64,000 bases of DNA from Cupriavidus taiwanensis LMG 19424 (GTDB lineage Bacteria > Pseudomonadota > Gammaproteobacteria > Burkholderiales > Burkholderiaceae). The notes under the pieces were generated by a model. It was given only the letters and a program-made list of their open reading frames with translations, was not told the origin of the DNA and did not search any database. The stretch's first letter is position 1, and each line of letters opens with the position of its first letter. Shown here piece after piece: positions 1 to 10,507 of the stretch. The stretch covers positions 180,001 through 244,000 of the forward strand of contig NC_010530.1 in NCBI RefSeq assembly GCF_000069785.1. The letters are read 5' to 3'. A program made the translations under genes and the position numbers.

Positions 1-2319
<2,319 letters not shown>

Positions 2320-2431
2320 AACCAGTGTGTTTCACCTGGTGAGTCGATCGCCTTGTGCCTCGATACACACACAACCAACACTACATCCCGATTCGTGACG
2401 CTGGCCTCAACCCCAGCGTCACAACCCCTCA

Positions 2432-2546
2432 TGCCTGGTGACCATAGCGAGTTGGAACCACCCCTTCCCATCCCGAACAGGTCCGTGAAACGACTCCGCG
2501 CCGATGATAGTGCGGATTACCCGTGTGAAAGTAGGTCATCGCCAGG
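2432..2546 (+). rRNA. 5S ribosomal RNA
   Basis: Begins TGCCTGGTGACCATAGCG and ends TCGCCAGGC, the two ends pairing as the 5S terminal helix. It contains the conserved CCCATCCCGAAC segment near 2469-2480 and GTAGGTCATCGCC near the 3' end. It lies about 110 bp after 23S in the usual 23S-5S order. The exact 3' end could be 2544-2546. Confidence 0.96.
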
Positions 2547-2558
2547 CTCTTATTGTGC

Positions 2559-2599
2559 AAAACCCCTCGACAGCGTGTGCTGCGAGGGGTTTTGTTTTT
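2559..2599 (+). terminator. Rho-independent terminator of the rRNA operon
   Basis: An 11-bp GC-rich stem, AAAACCCCTCG (2559-2569) pairing with CGAGGGGTTTT (2583-2593), is followed by a T-rich tract to 2599. It sits 13 bp after the 5S gene, as expected for the end of an rrn operon. Confidence 0.92.
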
Positions 2600-2658
2600 G
2601 GCGCTCGCCAGCGCCCTTGGCGCCGTAATACCATTGCCGCAGCTTTTCATTTCCGCAC

Positions 2659-2946
2659 ATGTCCGCTGACTGCGCCTGGTATCTCTATCTCCTCGAATGC
2701 ACCGGCGATTCCATTTATACCGGAATCACCACGGACGTGGCCCGCCGGTTTGCCGAACACCAGTCCGGAAAGGGCGCCAAATATACGCGCTCACGCAAGC
2801 CGCTGCGCGTGCTCGGTCAGATGCGCTTCGCCACCAAGTCGGAAGCGTTGAAGGCGGAAATCGAAATCAAACGCATGAGTTCGGCGCAGAAGCGATCATT
2901 TTGCGCTCAGCTTCCGGCCCTCGACGCGCAGCACCAGACTGTGTGA
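2659..2946 (+). CDS. GIY-YIG nuclease family protein
   Basis: A 95-residue protein made of a single small GIY-YIG domain (UPF0213/YhbQ-like). The fold's signature is seen as WYLYLLEC (residues 7-14) and IYTGITTD (19-26), followed by the arginine helix VARRFAEH, the lysine/arginine segment AKYTRSRKPL, and an EAEIEIKR-like stretch carrying the conserved glutamate. Such small stand-alone proteins are putative structure-specific endonucleases; no substrate can be deduced. It stands alone between the rRNA terminator and a bidirectional terminator. The ATG at 2659 lies right before the conserved domain, so the start is well fixed. Confidence 0.85.
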   Translation: MSADCAWYLYLLECTGDSIYTGITTDVARRFAEHQSGKGAKYTRSRKPLRVLGQMRFATKSEALKAEIEIKRMSSAQKRSFCAQLPALDAQHQTV

Positions 2947-2953
2947 AGTGAAG

Positions 2954-2992
2954 AAAAAACGGCCCGCATCGCGCTTGCGATGCGGGCCGTTT
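2954..2992. terminator. Bidirectional terminator between GIY-YIG gene and ohr
   Basis: A perfect 16-bp stem (AAACGGCCCGCATCGC at 2957-2972 with its complement at 2977-2992) around a GCTT loop. An A-tract at 2954-2959 gives a U-run when read on the minus strand, so it is a strong terminator for ohr and a weaker one for the plus-strand gene. Confidence 0.88.
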
Positions 2993-3009
2993 CACTCTGG
3001 CTTGCCGCT

Positions 3010-3432
3010 TCAGACCAGGGTCAGCGTAACGTCGATATTGCCGCGGGTCGCGTTCGAATACGGGCACACCTGATGCGCCTGCTCGATCAGCTTCTCGGCG
3101 GCTTCACGCTCGAAGCCCGGCAAGGAAATCTTCAGTTCGACCTGGATACCGAAGCCCTGCGGGATGGGACCGATGCCGACTGCGCCCTGGATCGATGCGT
3201 CGGCGGGCACGTTGATCTTCTGCTGGCTGGCGACATAGCGCATCGCACCGAGGAAGCATGCCGAATATCCGGCTGCGAACAATTGCTCGGGATTCAGACC
3301 GTTACCCGCACCCCCCATCTCCTTGGGCACGGCGAGCTTGGCGTCGAGCTGGCCGTCGGACGTGGTGGCACGGCCATCGCGGCCGCCGGTGGCGGTGGCA
3401 TGGGCGGTATATACGACTTTCTCGAGTTTCAT
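3010..3432 (-). CDS. ohr: Organic hydroperoxide resistance protein Ohr (OsmC family)
   Basis: A 140-residue protein matching Ohr in length and motifs. Ohr is a cytoplasmic thiol peroxidase that reduces organic and fatty-acid hydroperoxides, using a reactive cysteine and a resolving cysteine recycled by lipoylated proteins. The two cysteines are visible: C59 in [10 protein letters not shown] and C123 in [13 protein letters not shown]. The conserved arginine (GGRDGRA, about 18-21) and glutamate (NPEQLF, 49) are also present. [11 protein letters not shown] is typical of Ohr rather than OsmC. It lies 51 bp downstream of ohrR in the same direction and ends at a strong terminator, so the two form an operon, with expression expected to rise on organic peroxide stress. 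Confidence 0.93.
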   Translation of the reverse strand: MKLEKVVYTAHATATGGRDGRATTSDGQLDAKLAVPKEMGGAGNGLNPEQLFAAGYSACFLGAMRYVASQQKINVPADASIQGAVGIGPIPQGFGIQVELKISLPGFEREAAEKLIEQAHQVCPYSNATRGNIDVTLTLV

Positions 3433-3483
3433 CTAAGGCTCCGGTTTGGTTGCCCCCAGGGGCGCCATCATTAATGCCTGCCG

Positions 3484-3960
3484 TCAGTCCGGCAAGCTGG
3501 AATCGGTCCGCGCTTGTTCGAGCGTCGACCGCAGTGCATGCAAGCGCCGCGTCAGCGCCTGGATCTCTTCGACCGGGCATTGCGTGGCACATAACATCTG
3601 TTCAGGAATCCCCTCGGCGCGCCGGCGCAGCGCACGGCCGGCGTCAGTCAGGCTGACCAGGACCCTGCGCTCGTCAGCCGCGTCGCGCGTGCGGGTCACC
3701 AGACCCGACACGGCCAGCCGCTTCAGCAGCGGCGTCAGGGTGCCCGAATCCAGCGCCAGGCGGTTGCCGAGTTCCGAGACCGACAACGTTTCCGTCTCCC
3801 ACAAGACCAACATGACCAGATACTGCGGATAAGTAAGTCCAAGCTCACTTAATAGTGGCTTGTACAGCTTGGTCATCGCCAACGAGCTCGAATACAGCGC
3901 AAAGCATAGTTGGTGGTCCAGCAAAAGCCAGTCGGTGTGGGGGCCGTTGTCGCGTTCCAT
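3484..3960 (-). CDS. ohrR: Organic-peroxide-sensing MarR-family repressor OhrR
   Basis: A 158-residue MarR-family winged-helix protein. The peroxide-sensing cysteine of OhrR is seen as C19 in LDHQLCFALYS, and two C-terminal cysteines (C124, C128, in MLCATQCPVEE) suggest a 2-Cys type that forms a disulfide. The recognition region VSELGNRLALDSGTLTPLLKRL (about 61-82) and the wing DAADERRVLVSLT (93-105) follow the MarR pattern. Known OhrR repressors bind an AT-rich palindrome and release it when oxidised. It is first in the ohrR-ohr operon. The ATG at 3960 has no Shine-Dalgarno and lies only a few bases after a promoter -10, so the message may be leaderless. Confidence 0.92.
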   Translation of the reverse strand: MERDNGPHTDWLLLDHQLCFALYSSSLAMTKLYKPLLSELGLTYPQYLVMLVLWETETLSVSELGNRLALDSGTLTPLLKRLAVSGLVTRTRDAADERRVLVSLTDAGRALRRRAEGIPEQMLCATQCPVEEIQALTRRLHALRSTLEQARTDSSLPD

Positions 3961-3966
3961 AGCGAT

Positions 3967-3994
3967 ATATTAGACGCAATTAGATTGTGTGCAA
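3967..3994 (-). promoter_or_regulatory. ohrR-ohr promoter with operator in the spacer
   Basis: Read on the minus strand: -35 TTGCAC (3989-3994), a 16-bp spacer, and -10 TAATAT (3967-3972). The spacer contains the inverted repeat CAAT-CTA-ATTG (3977-3987), resembling the AT-rich ACAATT/AATTGT operators of OhrR. A site between -35 and -10 would block polymerase when OhrR is reduced. Transcription would start near 3960, the ohrR start codon. Confidence 0.65.
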
Positions 3995-4139
3995 GATAAA
4001 TTTTCGGGCGCCTGGTCGGTGGGCGCGTAGCGGGGGCGTGGGACCGCAAGCCTTAAGTCTGTTTTAAGTCTTGGTCGCTAGCATGACGGTGTTGCGTCGC
4101 ATCGTGCCGACGCCAGATGCTAAAAGGAAAGGAACACCT

Positions 4140-5606
4140 ATGATGCGCCAGACCATTGCTCGCACCGCCGTTGGTATCGCAGCGCTGGCCGCGCTCGGCG
4201 GCGGCTATGCCTATCTGCAGCGAGAAGTCATCACCCCGGGTTATGCGGCTCCCGCTCCCGTCGTGGCGGCCGCCCAGCCGGCGGCTGCCGTTGCCAGGCC
4301 GATGGACTTCTCCGGCATCGTCGCGCAGTACGGACCCGCCGTGGTCAATATCAGCGTGACCGCGCGCGCCCAGCGCACCGCGGTACAGATGCCGCCCGGC
4401 ATCGATCCGGACGATCCGCTGTTCCAGTTCTTCAAGCGCTTCGGCCCGCAGTTCCAGGGGCCGCAAGGCGGCGCGCAGCAACTGGTGCGCGGGCAGGGCT
4501 CGGGCTTTATCGTCAGCCCCGATGGCCTGATCCTGACCAATGCGCACGTCGTCGACGGCGCGCAGGAAGTGACAGTCAAACTGACCGACCGCCGCGAGTT
4601 CAAGGCCAAGGTGCTGGGGACCGACCCGCAGACCGATGTGGCGGTGATCCGCATCGATGCCAGGGATTTGCCTACTGTGCGCCTGGGCGACCCGTCGCAG
4701 GTGCGCGTGGGCGAGCCGGTGCTGGCGATCGGCTCGCCTTACGGCTTCGAGAACACGGTGACCGCAGGCATCGTCAGCGCCAAGTCGCGCTCGCTGCCTG
4801 ACGATACCTACGTGCCGTTCATCCAGACCGACGTGGCCGTCAATCCTGGCAACTCGGGCGGTCCGCTGTTCAACCAGCGCGGCGAGGTGGTCGGCATCAA
4901 CTCGCAGATCTACAGCCAGACCGGCGGCTACCAGGGCCTCTCGTTTGCGATCCCGATCGACGTGGCAACCAAGGTGCAGCAGCAGCTCGTGGCGCACGGC
5001 AAGGTCACGCGCGGGCGCCTCGGCATCAGCGTGCAGGAGGTCAACCAGGCGCTGGCGCAGTCGTTCGGCCTGCCCAAGCCGACCGGTGCGCTGGTCAACT
5101 CGGTCGAGCCGGACAGCCCGGCGGCGCGCGCGGGACTGAAGCCGGGCGACGTCATCGTGCAGCTGAACAATGACGTGATCGACCATTCGGGCGACTTGCC
5201 CGAGCACGTGGCCGACATCAAGCCCGGCACGCAGAGCTCGCTGAAGATCATCCGCAAGGGACAGCCGATGACGTTGTCGGTGACGGTCGGCAGCGCGCGG
5301 GACCAGGCGGTGGCGCAGAAAGCGGGCGGCAAGGAGGCCAATGGCCGTCTGGGGCTGGCCGTGCGCCCGCTGTCGCCGGCGGAGAAGCGCGAAAGCGGGA
5401 TCGAAGGCGGCCTGGTGGTCGAGGACGTGACCGGCCCCGCCGCGCGCGTGGGCATCCAGCCCGGCGACGTGATCCTGTCGCTCAACGGCACGCCCATCGC
5501 ATCGGTCGATCAACTGCGCACGCTGGTGGGCAAGTCGGGCAAGCAGGTAGCGTTGCTGGTGCAGCGCGATGATGCGCGCATCTTCATTCCGCTCGATCTG
5601 GGTTGA
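4140..5606 (+). CDS. htrA: Periplasmic trypsin-like serine protease, DegP/HtrA (Do) family
   Basis: A 488-residue envelope protease/chaperone that degrades misfolded periplasmic proteins. The N-terminal hydrophobic segment (about 8-22) is a signal sequence or anchor. The protease domain shows the catalytic triad H136 (LTNAHVVDG), D166 (TDVAVIRID) and S239 (NPGNSGGPLF), followed by two PDZ domains (about 280-370 with GRLGISVQ, and 400-485 with GRLGLAVR). A Q-linker-like loop rich in Q/G (about 88-118) matches the LA loop. The start is the first of two adjacent ATGs (4140, 4143), preceded by a strong AGGAAAGGAA; the upstream extension to 4071 is not needed. It looks monocistronic. Confidence 0.93.
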   Translation: MMRQTIARTAVGIAALAALGGGYAYLQREVITPGYAAPAPVVAAAQPAAAVARPMDFSGIVAQYGPAVVNISVTARAQRTAVQMPPGIDPDDPLFQFFKRFGPQFQGPQGGAQQLVRGQGSGFIVSPDGLILTNAHVVDGAQEVTVKLTDRREFKAKVLGTDPQTDVAVIRIDARDLPTVRLGDPSQVRVGEPVLAIGSPYGFENTVTAGIVSAKSRSLPDDTYVPFIQTDVAVNPGNSGGPLFNQRGEVVGINSQIYSQTGGYQGLSFAIPIDVATKVQQQLVAHGKVTRGRLGISVQEVNQALAQSFGLPKPTGALVNSVEPDSPAARAGLKPGDVIVQLNNDVIDHSGDLPEHVADIKPGTQSSLKIIRKGQPMTLSVTVGSARDQAVAQKAGGKEANGRLGLAVRPLSPAEKRESGIEGGLVVEDVTGPAARVGIQPGDVILSLNGTPIASVDQLRTLVGKSGKQVALLVQRDDARIFIPLDLG

Positions 5607-5648
5607 TCCTCGCGGGCACCCCTGCGTGCCCGCAAGCCGTTAACCAGC

Positions 5649-5741
5649 AAGGCTTCGACGCCTTCGCGGGCCGTATACCCGCACGTATACCGACACGTAA
5701 ACAGGCGGGTATACGTGCCGGTATACGGCCCGCTAAGCCTT
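5649..5741. repeat. Long imperfect palindrome with four GTATAC motifs
   Basis: Two near-complementary arms of 27-28 nt (5666-5692 and 5706-5733), each carrying GTATAC twice (5673-5678, 5685-5690, 5709-5714, 5721-5726), flank a 13-nt centre. The outer ends AAGGCTT (5649-5655) and AAGCCTT (5735-5741) also pair. It lies 42 bp after the htrA stop. It has no T-run, so it is not a standard terminator; it could be an mRNA 3' hairpin, a binding site for a dimeric protein, or a mobile repeat. Confidence 0.75.
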
Positions 5742-5772
5742 ACCGGAGGCGGGATTCAGCGCAACGAACTAC

Positions 5773-5800
5773 TTACAGAAAGCGCGCCAGCAGGTATCAT
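5773..5800 (+). promoter_or_regulatory. Candidate sigma-70 promoter for the QLSLF protein gene
   Basis: TTACAG (5773-5778), a 16-bp spacer and TATCAT (5795-5800) lie about 78 bp before the start codon at 5878. This is a match by eye only; the rest of the leader shows no other signal. Confidence 0.4.
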
Positions 5801-5877
5801 CTCGACTGCGATGCACGAAGCATGCGGCGGCAGCCCCCGCCGGCCCTGGTTCTGCTGAATCGACAAAGAGGAAGTCT

Positions 5878-6210
5878 ATGCAGTTGGATTTCACCCGTGC
5901 CCCGATGCCGGGTACCGATAGAGCGCGGCGACTGACGTCCACGACGTCTGCCACCGGCTCCGCGCCGAAGCCCCGGCGGCGCAAGAAAGAGGTCGCTCCG
6001 CACTGGGAGCGCGGCTACCGTTCGCACTTCTACCGCAACGAGCGTGGCGACAAGCTCGGCGAAGTGCGCCTGTCCGAGCGCGGCGAGCTGCCCGTGGTCT
6101 ACCACTGGGCCGCCGGCAACTACTCCGGCGCGGAAGGCTCGCTGGCCCATGCCCGCGCGCGCGTGGAAGAGACCATCGGTTTCGGCATGCGCCAGCTGTC
6201 GCTGTTCTGA
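5878..6210 (+). CDS. Small basic protein with C-terminal QLSLF (clamp-binding-like) motif, function unknown
   Basis: A 110-residue protein I do not recognise as a named family. The N-terminal 40 residues are disordered and basic (PKPRRRKK at 31-38). The middle (about 41-100) looks like a small folded domain, with WERGYRSHFYRNERGDKLGEVRL and VVYHWAAGNYSG. It ends exactly with QLSLF (106-110), which equals the consensus pentapeptide QL(S/D)LF by which polymerases, MutS and Hda bind the beta sliding clamp; a related QLDF follows the initiator Met. The start has a GAGGAAG Shine-Dalgarno. Clamp binding is inference from the motif and its exposed C-terminal position. Confidence 0.75.
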   Translation: MQLDFTRAPMPGTDRARRLTSTTSATGSAPKPRRRKKEVAPHWERGYRSHFYRNERGDKLGEVRLSERGELPVVYHWAAGNYSGAEGSLAHARARVEETIGFGMRQLSLF

Positions 6211-6381
6211 GCAGGATCTTCGCCGGTGCCGCGCCCGCCGGCACTGCGACCCGTCCGCGCCCACGCTTTGCGCGCGGTGCCTTCGCTTCTCCCTGACCTT
6301 CCCTGTCGTCCCCCGCAGTCCCAGGCGTAGCCCGCAGCCGGCGCAGTTGTTGCCAGCCCAGTGTCGCGAGGCGCGCAGCGC

Positions 6382-7965
6382 TCAGGCAAGCCGCCGCTGC
6401 AACAGCATGTACGCGGCCGCGCCGAGCGCCAGTGCGGCAATCAATCGATAGATATCCTCGCAGGCGACCAAGGTGGCCTGCTGCGTGAGCAGCGCGCTCA
6501 GTTGCGTCAGCGCGCCCTGATGTGCCTGCGCCGCATCGAAGCCGCGCGCCGCCAGCGCCGACTGCATCCCGGCCAGCCAGTGTTCTGCCTCGGCCGGCCG
6601 CTGGCCGACCGCGTGCAGCAGGCTGTCGTGCACCGCGAACTGGCGGTTCTGCAGCAGCACGGCGCCCAGCGCGGAGGCAAAGGAGCTGGCAATCTGCCGC
6701 ATCAGGTTCTTGCTGCGGTAGCCGTGGGCAAACGCATCCGGGCTGAGCGCGCGGAACGTCAGCCCGGCGATGGGAATGATCACCAGCACGCCGAACAGGC
6801 CCTTGCCGACGAGTCCCCACGCCAGCGCCGGCGGCCCGGCGTCGGGCGGCATCCGCGAAAACCACCATGCCGTGGCCGCCATCAGCACCAGGCCGGCGAC
6901 CATCAGCGGCTTCTTGCGCGCGAGGCGCGGCGCGACCCGCAGGTAGACGAAGATGCCGGCCAGGCTGACCAGCGCGGCGAAGGTATTGAGCCAGCCGGTG
7001 GTGGCCAGCGGAATCTTCAGCGCCTGTTCGGCATAGATCGGGAACAGGTAGCCGCTCAGGTTGCTGACCATGTAGTACACGAAGTACATCGCCAGGCCGG
7101 TCAGGTACACCGGCTGGCGCAGCGCGCGCAGGTGCAGCACCGGCGCGTGGTGGTGCCACTGGTGCCACAGGAACAGCGACAGCAGCACCAGCCCGGCCAC
7201 GGCAACGAGGGCCAGGCGCAGCGGATGCGAGAACACGTCGAAGCGCGCTTCGGTCAGCGCCGCCTGCAAGGTCACGATGGCGGCACCGAACAGCAGCAGC
7301 GGTCCCAGTGCAGGGCCGTCGGCGCCGGCGCGCGGCTCGGCATCCGGCAGCAGCAGCCAAGCGCCCAGCGTCGCCAGCGCGGCGAACGGCAGCACGCCAT
7401 AGAACACGTCTTGCCAGACCCCGTGCTCGATCAGTTCGGCGGCGAAGGCGGGCGCCAGCGCCGAGGCCGTGAAAATGCCGATCATGAAGATGCGCGTGGC
7501 GCGCGCCCGCTCCGCCGGCCCGAACAGCACGTTGACCAGGATGCGGCAACTGGTGAACAAGGCACCGCCGCCGAGGCCCTGGATGAAGCGCGCCACCACC
7601 ATCTGCGGCAGCGCATGGCTGGTTGCGGCCACGCCGGTGCCGGCCATGAACAGCAGCAGCGCCCCGGTCAGGTAATGGCGGTAGCCGAACCGGCGCGACA
7701 GCCATTGCTGCTTCAGAATCATCAGCATGCTGCCGACGGCGTAGGCGGCCTGCACCAGCGCGAAGCTGCGCGGATCGGCATCCAGGCCGCCGACGATATG
7801 GCTGGAAGCAAACACGAACATGATGTTCTCGAGGAACTCCACGCCCGTGGCCAGCGCCAGCAGCAGCATCAGCAGGGTCTGGCGCTGCGGGCGGCTCAGC
7901 CAGCGCAGCCACCGCATGCCTGCGCGCAATCGCCACAGCGGCCGCCAGGCCGATCCCGAAGTCAT
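6382..7965 (-). CDS. MFS transporter, DHA2 (EmrB/QacA-like) family
   Basis: A 527-residue, strongly hydrophobic protein with about 14 predicted membrane segments, the length and pattern of DHA2 drug:proton antiporters. The N-terminus is cytoplasmic and arginine-rich, the first membrane segment runs at about 30-55, and loop 2-3 carries a motif-A-like WLSRRFGYRHY (88-98). ARFIQGLGGGALFTSCR (125-141) follows the conserved motif-B/C region. Its start codon overlaps the stop of a MarR gene by 4 bp (ATGA), so the two are translationally coupled and the regulator probably controls efflux. Substrate unknown. A paralogue lies at 14530-16131. Confidence 0.88.
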   Translation of the reverse strand: MTSGSAWRPLWRLRAGMRWLRWLSRPQRQTLLMLLLALATGVEFLENIMFVFASSHIVGGLDADPRSFALVQAAYAVGSMLMILKQQWLSRRFGYRHYLTGALLLFMAGTGVAATSHALPQMVVARFIQGLGGGALFTSCRILVNVLFGPAERARATRIFMIGIFTASALAPAFAAELIEHGVWQDVFYGVLPFAALATLGAWLLLPDAEPRAGADGPALGPLLLFGAAIVTLQAALTEARFDVFSHPLRLALVAVAGLVLLSLFLWHQWHHHAPVLHLRALRQPVYLTGLAMYFVYYMVSNLSGYLFPIYAEQALKIPLATTGWLNTFAALVSLAGIFVYLRVAPRLARKKPLMVAGLVLMAATAWWFSRMPPDAGPPALAWGLVGKGLFGVLVIIPIAGLTFRALSPDAFAHGYRSKNLMRQIASSFASALGAVLLQNRQFAVHDSLLHAVGQRPAEAEHWLAGMQSALAARGFDAAQAHQGALTQLSALLTQQATLVACEDIYRLIAALALGAAAYMLLQRRLA

Positions 7966-8450
7966 GGCTGCAGCGTCTCCAGCGTCTGGTGCAGCACGCT
8001 GAGCGTGCGGGTGGCACTGGCCAGGCCGCTTGCGCCGAGGGGCGCCCAGGCCGCGCCATAGGCGCCGTGCACCGCCGGGGCGGCGCGCTCGAGCAGGCGG
8101 CGGCCGGCCGGCGTCAGGCTCAACTCCAGGCTGCGCCGGTCGCTGGCCGACGCGCGCCGGCGCAGCAGCCCGCGCGTTTCCAGGCCATCCAGCAGCCGTG
8201 TCATCTGGGTGCGGGTGGCATCGAGCGTGGCGCCCAGTTCGGACGGCATGCTGGGTTCACCCTCGTCGGCGGCCAGCATGCTCAACACCAGGTACTGGCT
8301 CATATCCAATTCAAAGGGCGCCAGGGCCTGGTCGATATGGCCGCGCAGCAGGCGTGCGGTGCGCAGCAGCAGCCGCGAGGCCAGGATCAGGTCGCGCGGG
8401 GCTTCAGGGTGGCTGGCGCAAAAGCGGTCGATGCGTTGCTCGAATGACAT
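7962..8450 (-). CDS. MarR-family transcriptional regulator of the adjacent exporter
   Basis: A 162-residue MarR protein. The winged helix-turn-helix is seen as MPSELGATLDATRTQMTRLLDGL (about 68-90) followed by the wing ASASDRRSLELSLTPAGRRLL. MarR proteins are dimers that repress by binding palindromes and are relieved by small phenolic or drug ligands. The ATG at 8450 is preferred; an in-frame TTG at 8474 would add eight residues, and neither start has a clear Shine-Dalgarno. First gene of a two-gene operon with the DHA2 exporter, overlapping it by 4 bp. Confidence 0.87.
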   Translation of the reverse strand: MSFEQRIDRFCASHPEAPRDLILASRLLLRTARLLRGHIDQALAPFELDMSQYLVLSMLAADEGEPSMPSELGATLDATRTQMTRLLDGLETRGLLRRRASASDRRSLELSLTPAGRRLLERAAPAVHGAYGAAWAPLGASGLASATRTLSVLHQTLETLQP

Positions 8451-8483
8451 GGCGGGGCGGCGAATTGATAACAATCGATATAG

Positions 8484-8495
8484 TTACGAATGTAA
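8484..8495. promoter_or_regulatory. Candidate MarR operator upstream of the MarR-exporter operon
   Basis: The inverted repeat TTAC-gaat-GTAA (8484-8495) lies in an AT-rich 60-bp patch otherwise unlike this GC-rich genome, with a TATAAT-like hexamer close by on the minus strand. It is the only palindrome between this operon and the operon ending at 8537, and its size and position fit autorepression. Confidence 0.45.
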
Positions 8496-8536
8496 TTATA
8501 TCATTTGTAGCTAACCGCGCGGATGCCGCCATCCGG

Positions 8537-10507
8537 TTACCGCCGCAATGCCGCCGCGACCCGGCGGATGCCGGCGTGCATCGAGGCCAGCGCTTGCGCA
8601 TGCGTGTCGGCCGTCAGGTCGCCATAGCGCAGGCTGACATAGGCGGCGCTGACGGCGGCGATCGCCTGGTCGGCCGCCGGCAGCTGGGCGCTGGCCCGCG
8701 CGGCAAAGTCCTGCGGGCCTTCGGCGGGGGCGCGCGTGCAGCCGTGGCGGGCCAGCACGGCGCAGAAGCGGGCATAGGCCGCGCCGACCGGGTCCGCCGG
8801 TGCGCGCCGCCGCCACAGGGGCACCAGCGCCAGCAGGCACAGCACGCCGAGCACGACCGCCAGCAACGGCCCGGCACCGGCGCTGGTGCCGAGCGCCTGC
8901 AGCAGCCGCTGCTGCCGCGCATGGTCGTACTGCAGCACCCAGCGTTGCCAGGTGTAGACCATGCCCTCGTAGGCCCAGCGCAAATCCTTGAGCCACGCCG
9001 GTTGCCGCGACGGTCGCCAGTCAGCGGCTTCGTTGCCGACCACCGCATCCAGGCCCTGCTCGATGCGGCTGGGCGCTACCGCGCTGGTCGGGTCCACACG
9101 CATCCAGCCGCGGCCATCCAGCCAGACCTCGGCCCATGCGTGGGCATCGGACTGGCGCACCACGTAGTGGCCGGCCATGGGGTTGTACTCGCCGCCCTGG
9201 TAGCCCGTGACCACGCGCGCCGGCACGCTGGCGGCGCGCATCAGGAAGACGAAGCTGCTGGCGTAGTGCTCGCAGAAACCGCGCCGGGTGTCGAACACAA
9301 AGCTGTCGACCTGTTCGGCCCCCAGCGGCGGCGGCGTCGGCGTATAAGCGAAGGGCGCGGCCGCGAACAGCCGCAGCGCAGCCTGCACGCGTGCCGCGGG
9401 ATCGGCATGGCGCTGTGCCCATTGCGCGGCCAGCGCGCGGGCGCGCGGGTTGCCGGGCGGCAGGCTCAGCGCCAGCCGCAGCGTGGCCGGCGACAGCGTT
9501 TCCGCCGGCGGTGACAGCGTAGAGTGCGTGCGATAGCGGATGCGCTGGTCCACGGCCCGACGCACCATGAACTCGCCGTCCGGCGTGATCGCGGCATCGG
9601 CGCCGGCGGACAGCGCCTGGCCGCGGTCGAGCACGAACAGCCAGCGCTGCCGGCTGGGCTCCAGCGTGATGGTGATGTCGAGGCCCGCCGTGCCGCCGGC
9701 GCCCGCCGCCGGCGCCAGTTGCTGGCGCCGCAGCCGCGCCGGGTGCCAGGTGATGCCGTCGTATTCCCACAGCACCAGCGCGCGCCAGTAGAGCGCGGCC
9801 GGCGGCAGCGGCGGGCCGGCAATTTCGGCGCGCAGGGCGACCTCGGGCGAACGGATCAGCTGCCCGACACTGCCCGGGCGCATGGTGTCGCTGATGCCGG
9901 TGGTGCCGCTCGGCGCCGACTGGGGCAGCTGCCACAGCGGGTGCTCCAGGCGCGGGAACAGCACGAACAGCGCCAGCGCCCACGGCAAGCCCAGCAACGC
10001 CATGCGGCCCAGCAGCGGCCAGATCGCCAGCCGGCTGCGTGCCTCGGGGTGATGCAGCAACAGCCAGTTGCGCAGCACCCAGGCGCCGATGGCCAGGCTG
10101 TACAGCGCCAGCCAGAACGGCTGGTCGGACAGGTAAAGCGTCAGCAGCAGGTAGAACGACAGCTGCGTGACCAGGGTCGCGTCCGACAGCGCGCGGCATT
10201 CCAGCAGCTTGAGGATGACGAAGGCGCCCAGCAACGCCACCGCCAGCTCGCGCCCGATGCCGCCCCCGTCCTGCCACACCAGCGCGCACGCCACTACCAG
10301 CACCAGCATCGCCGTCGTGCCGAGCATCCAGCGCGACGGCAGCGGTGCCCGCCGCCGCCACAGCAGCCAGCGCCACGCCAGCAACAGCACCAGCAGCAGG
10401 CTGACCGCCACCGGCAGCGTGCGCGCCTGCGGCGCCAGCACCAGCGCCAGCTGGCCGAGCAGCAGGCCATGGTCTTCGTGCCGCAGCGGCCGGGGTGCGG
10501 TCTTCAT
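8537..10507 (-). CDS. TgpA-like membrane-bound transglutaminase
   Basis: A 656-residue protein: five to six membrane segments at about 15-185, a periplasmic region, a transglutaminase-like domain with catalytic triad C412 (RRGFCEHYASSF), H456 (DAHAWAEVWL) and D472 (RVDPTSA), then another membrane segment at about 560-580 and a C-terminal DUF4129 tail. This is the architecture of TgpA from Pseudomonas, a periplasmic transglutaminase of unclear substrate. The ATG at 10507 overlaps the DUF58 gene stop by 4 bp, so it is third in a moxR-DUF58-tgpA operon, a combination conserved in many proteobacteria. Confidence 0.9.
   Translation of the reverse strand: MKTAPRPLRHEDHGLLLGQLALVLAPQARTLPVAVSLLLVLLLAWRWLLWRRRAPLPSRWMLGTTAMLVLVVACALVWQDGGGIGRELAVALLGAFVILKLLECRALSDATLVTQLSFYLLLTLYLSDQPFWLALYSLAIGAWVLRNWLLLHHPEARSRLAIWPLLGRMALLGLPWALALFVLFPRLEHPLWQLPQSAPSGTTGISDTMRPGSVGQLIRSPEVALRAEIAGPPLPPAALYWRALVLWEYDGITWHPARLRRQQLAPAAGAGGTAGLDITITLEPSRQRWLFVLDRGQALSAGADAAITPDGEFMVRRAVDQRIRYRTHSTLSPPAETLSPATLRLALSLPPGNPRARALAAQWAQRHADPAARVQAALRLFAAAPFAYTPTPPPLGAEQVDSFVFDTRRGFCEHYASSFVFLMRAASVPARVVTGYQGGEYNPMAGHYVVRQSDAHAWAEVWLDGRGWMRVDPTSAVAPSRIEQGLDAVVGNEAADWRPSRQPAWLKDLRWAYEGMVYTWQRWVLQYDHARQQRLLQALGTSAGAGPLLAVVLGVLCLLALVPLWRRRAPADPVGAAYARFCAVLARHGCTRAPAEGPQDFAARASAQLPAADQAIAAVSAAYVSLRYGDLTADTHAQALASMHAGIRRVAAALRR

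Noticed and set aside
5603..5935. 110-residue frame after htrA
   Set aside because: It runs through the GTATAC palindrome and has no start context; the frame is incidental.
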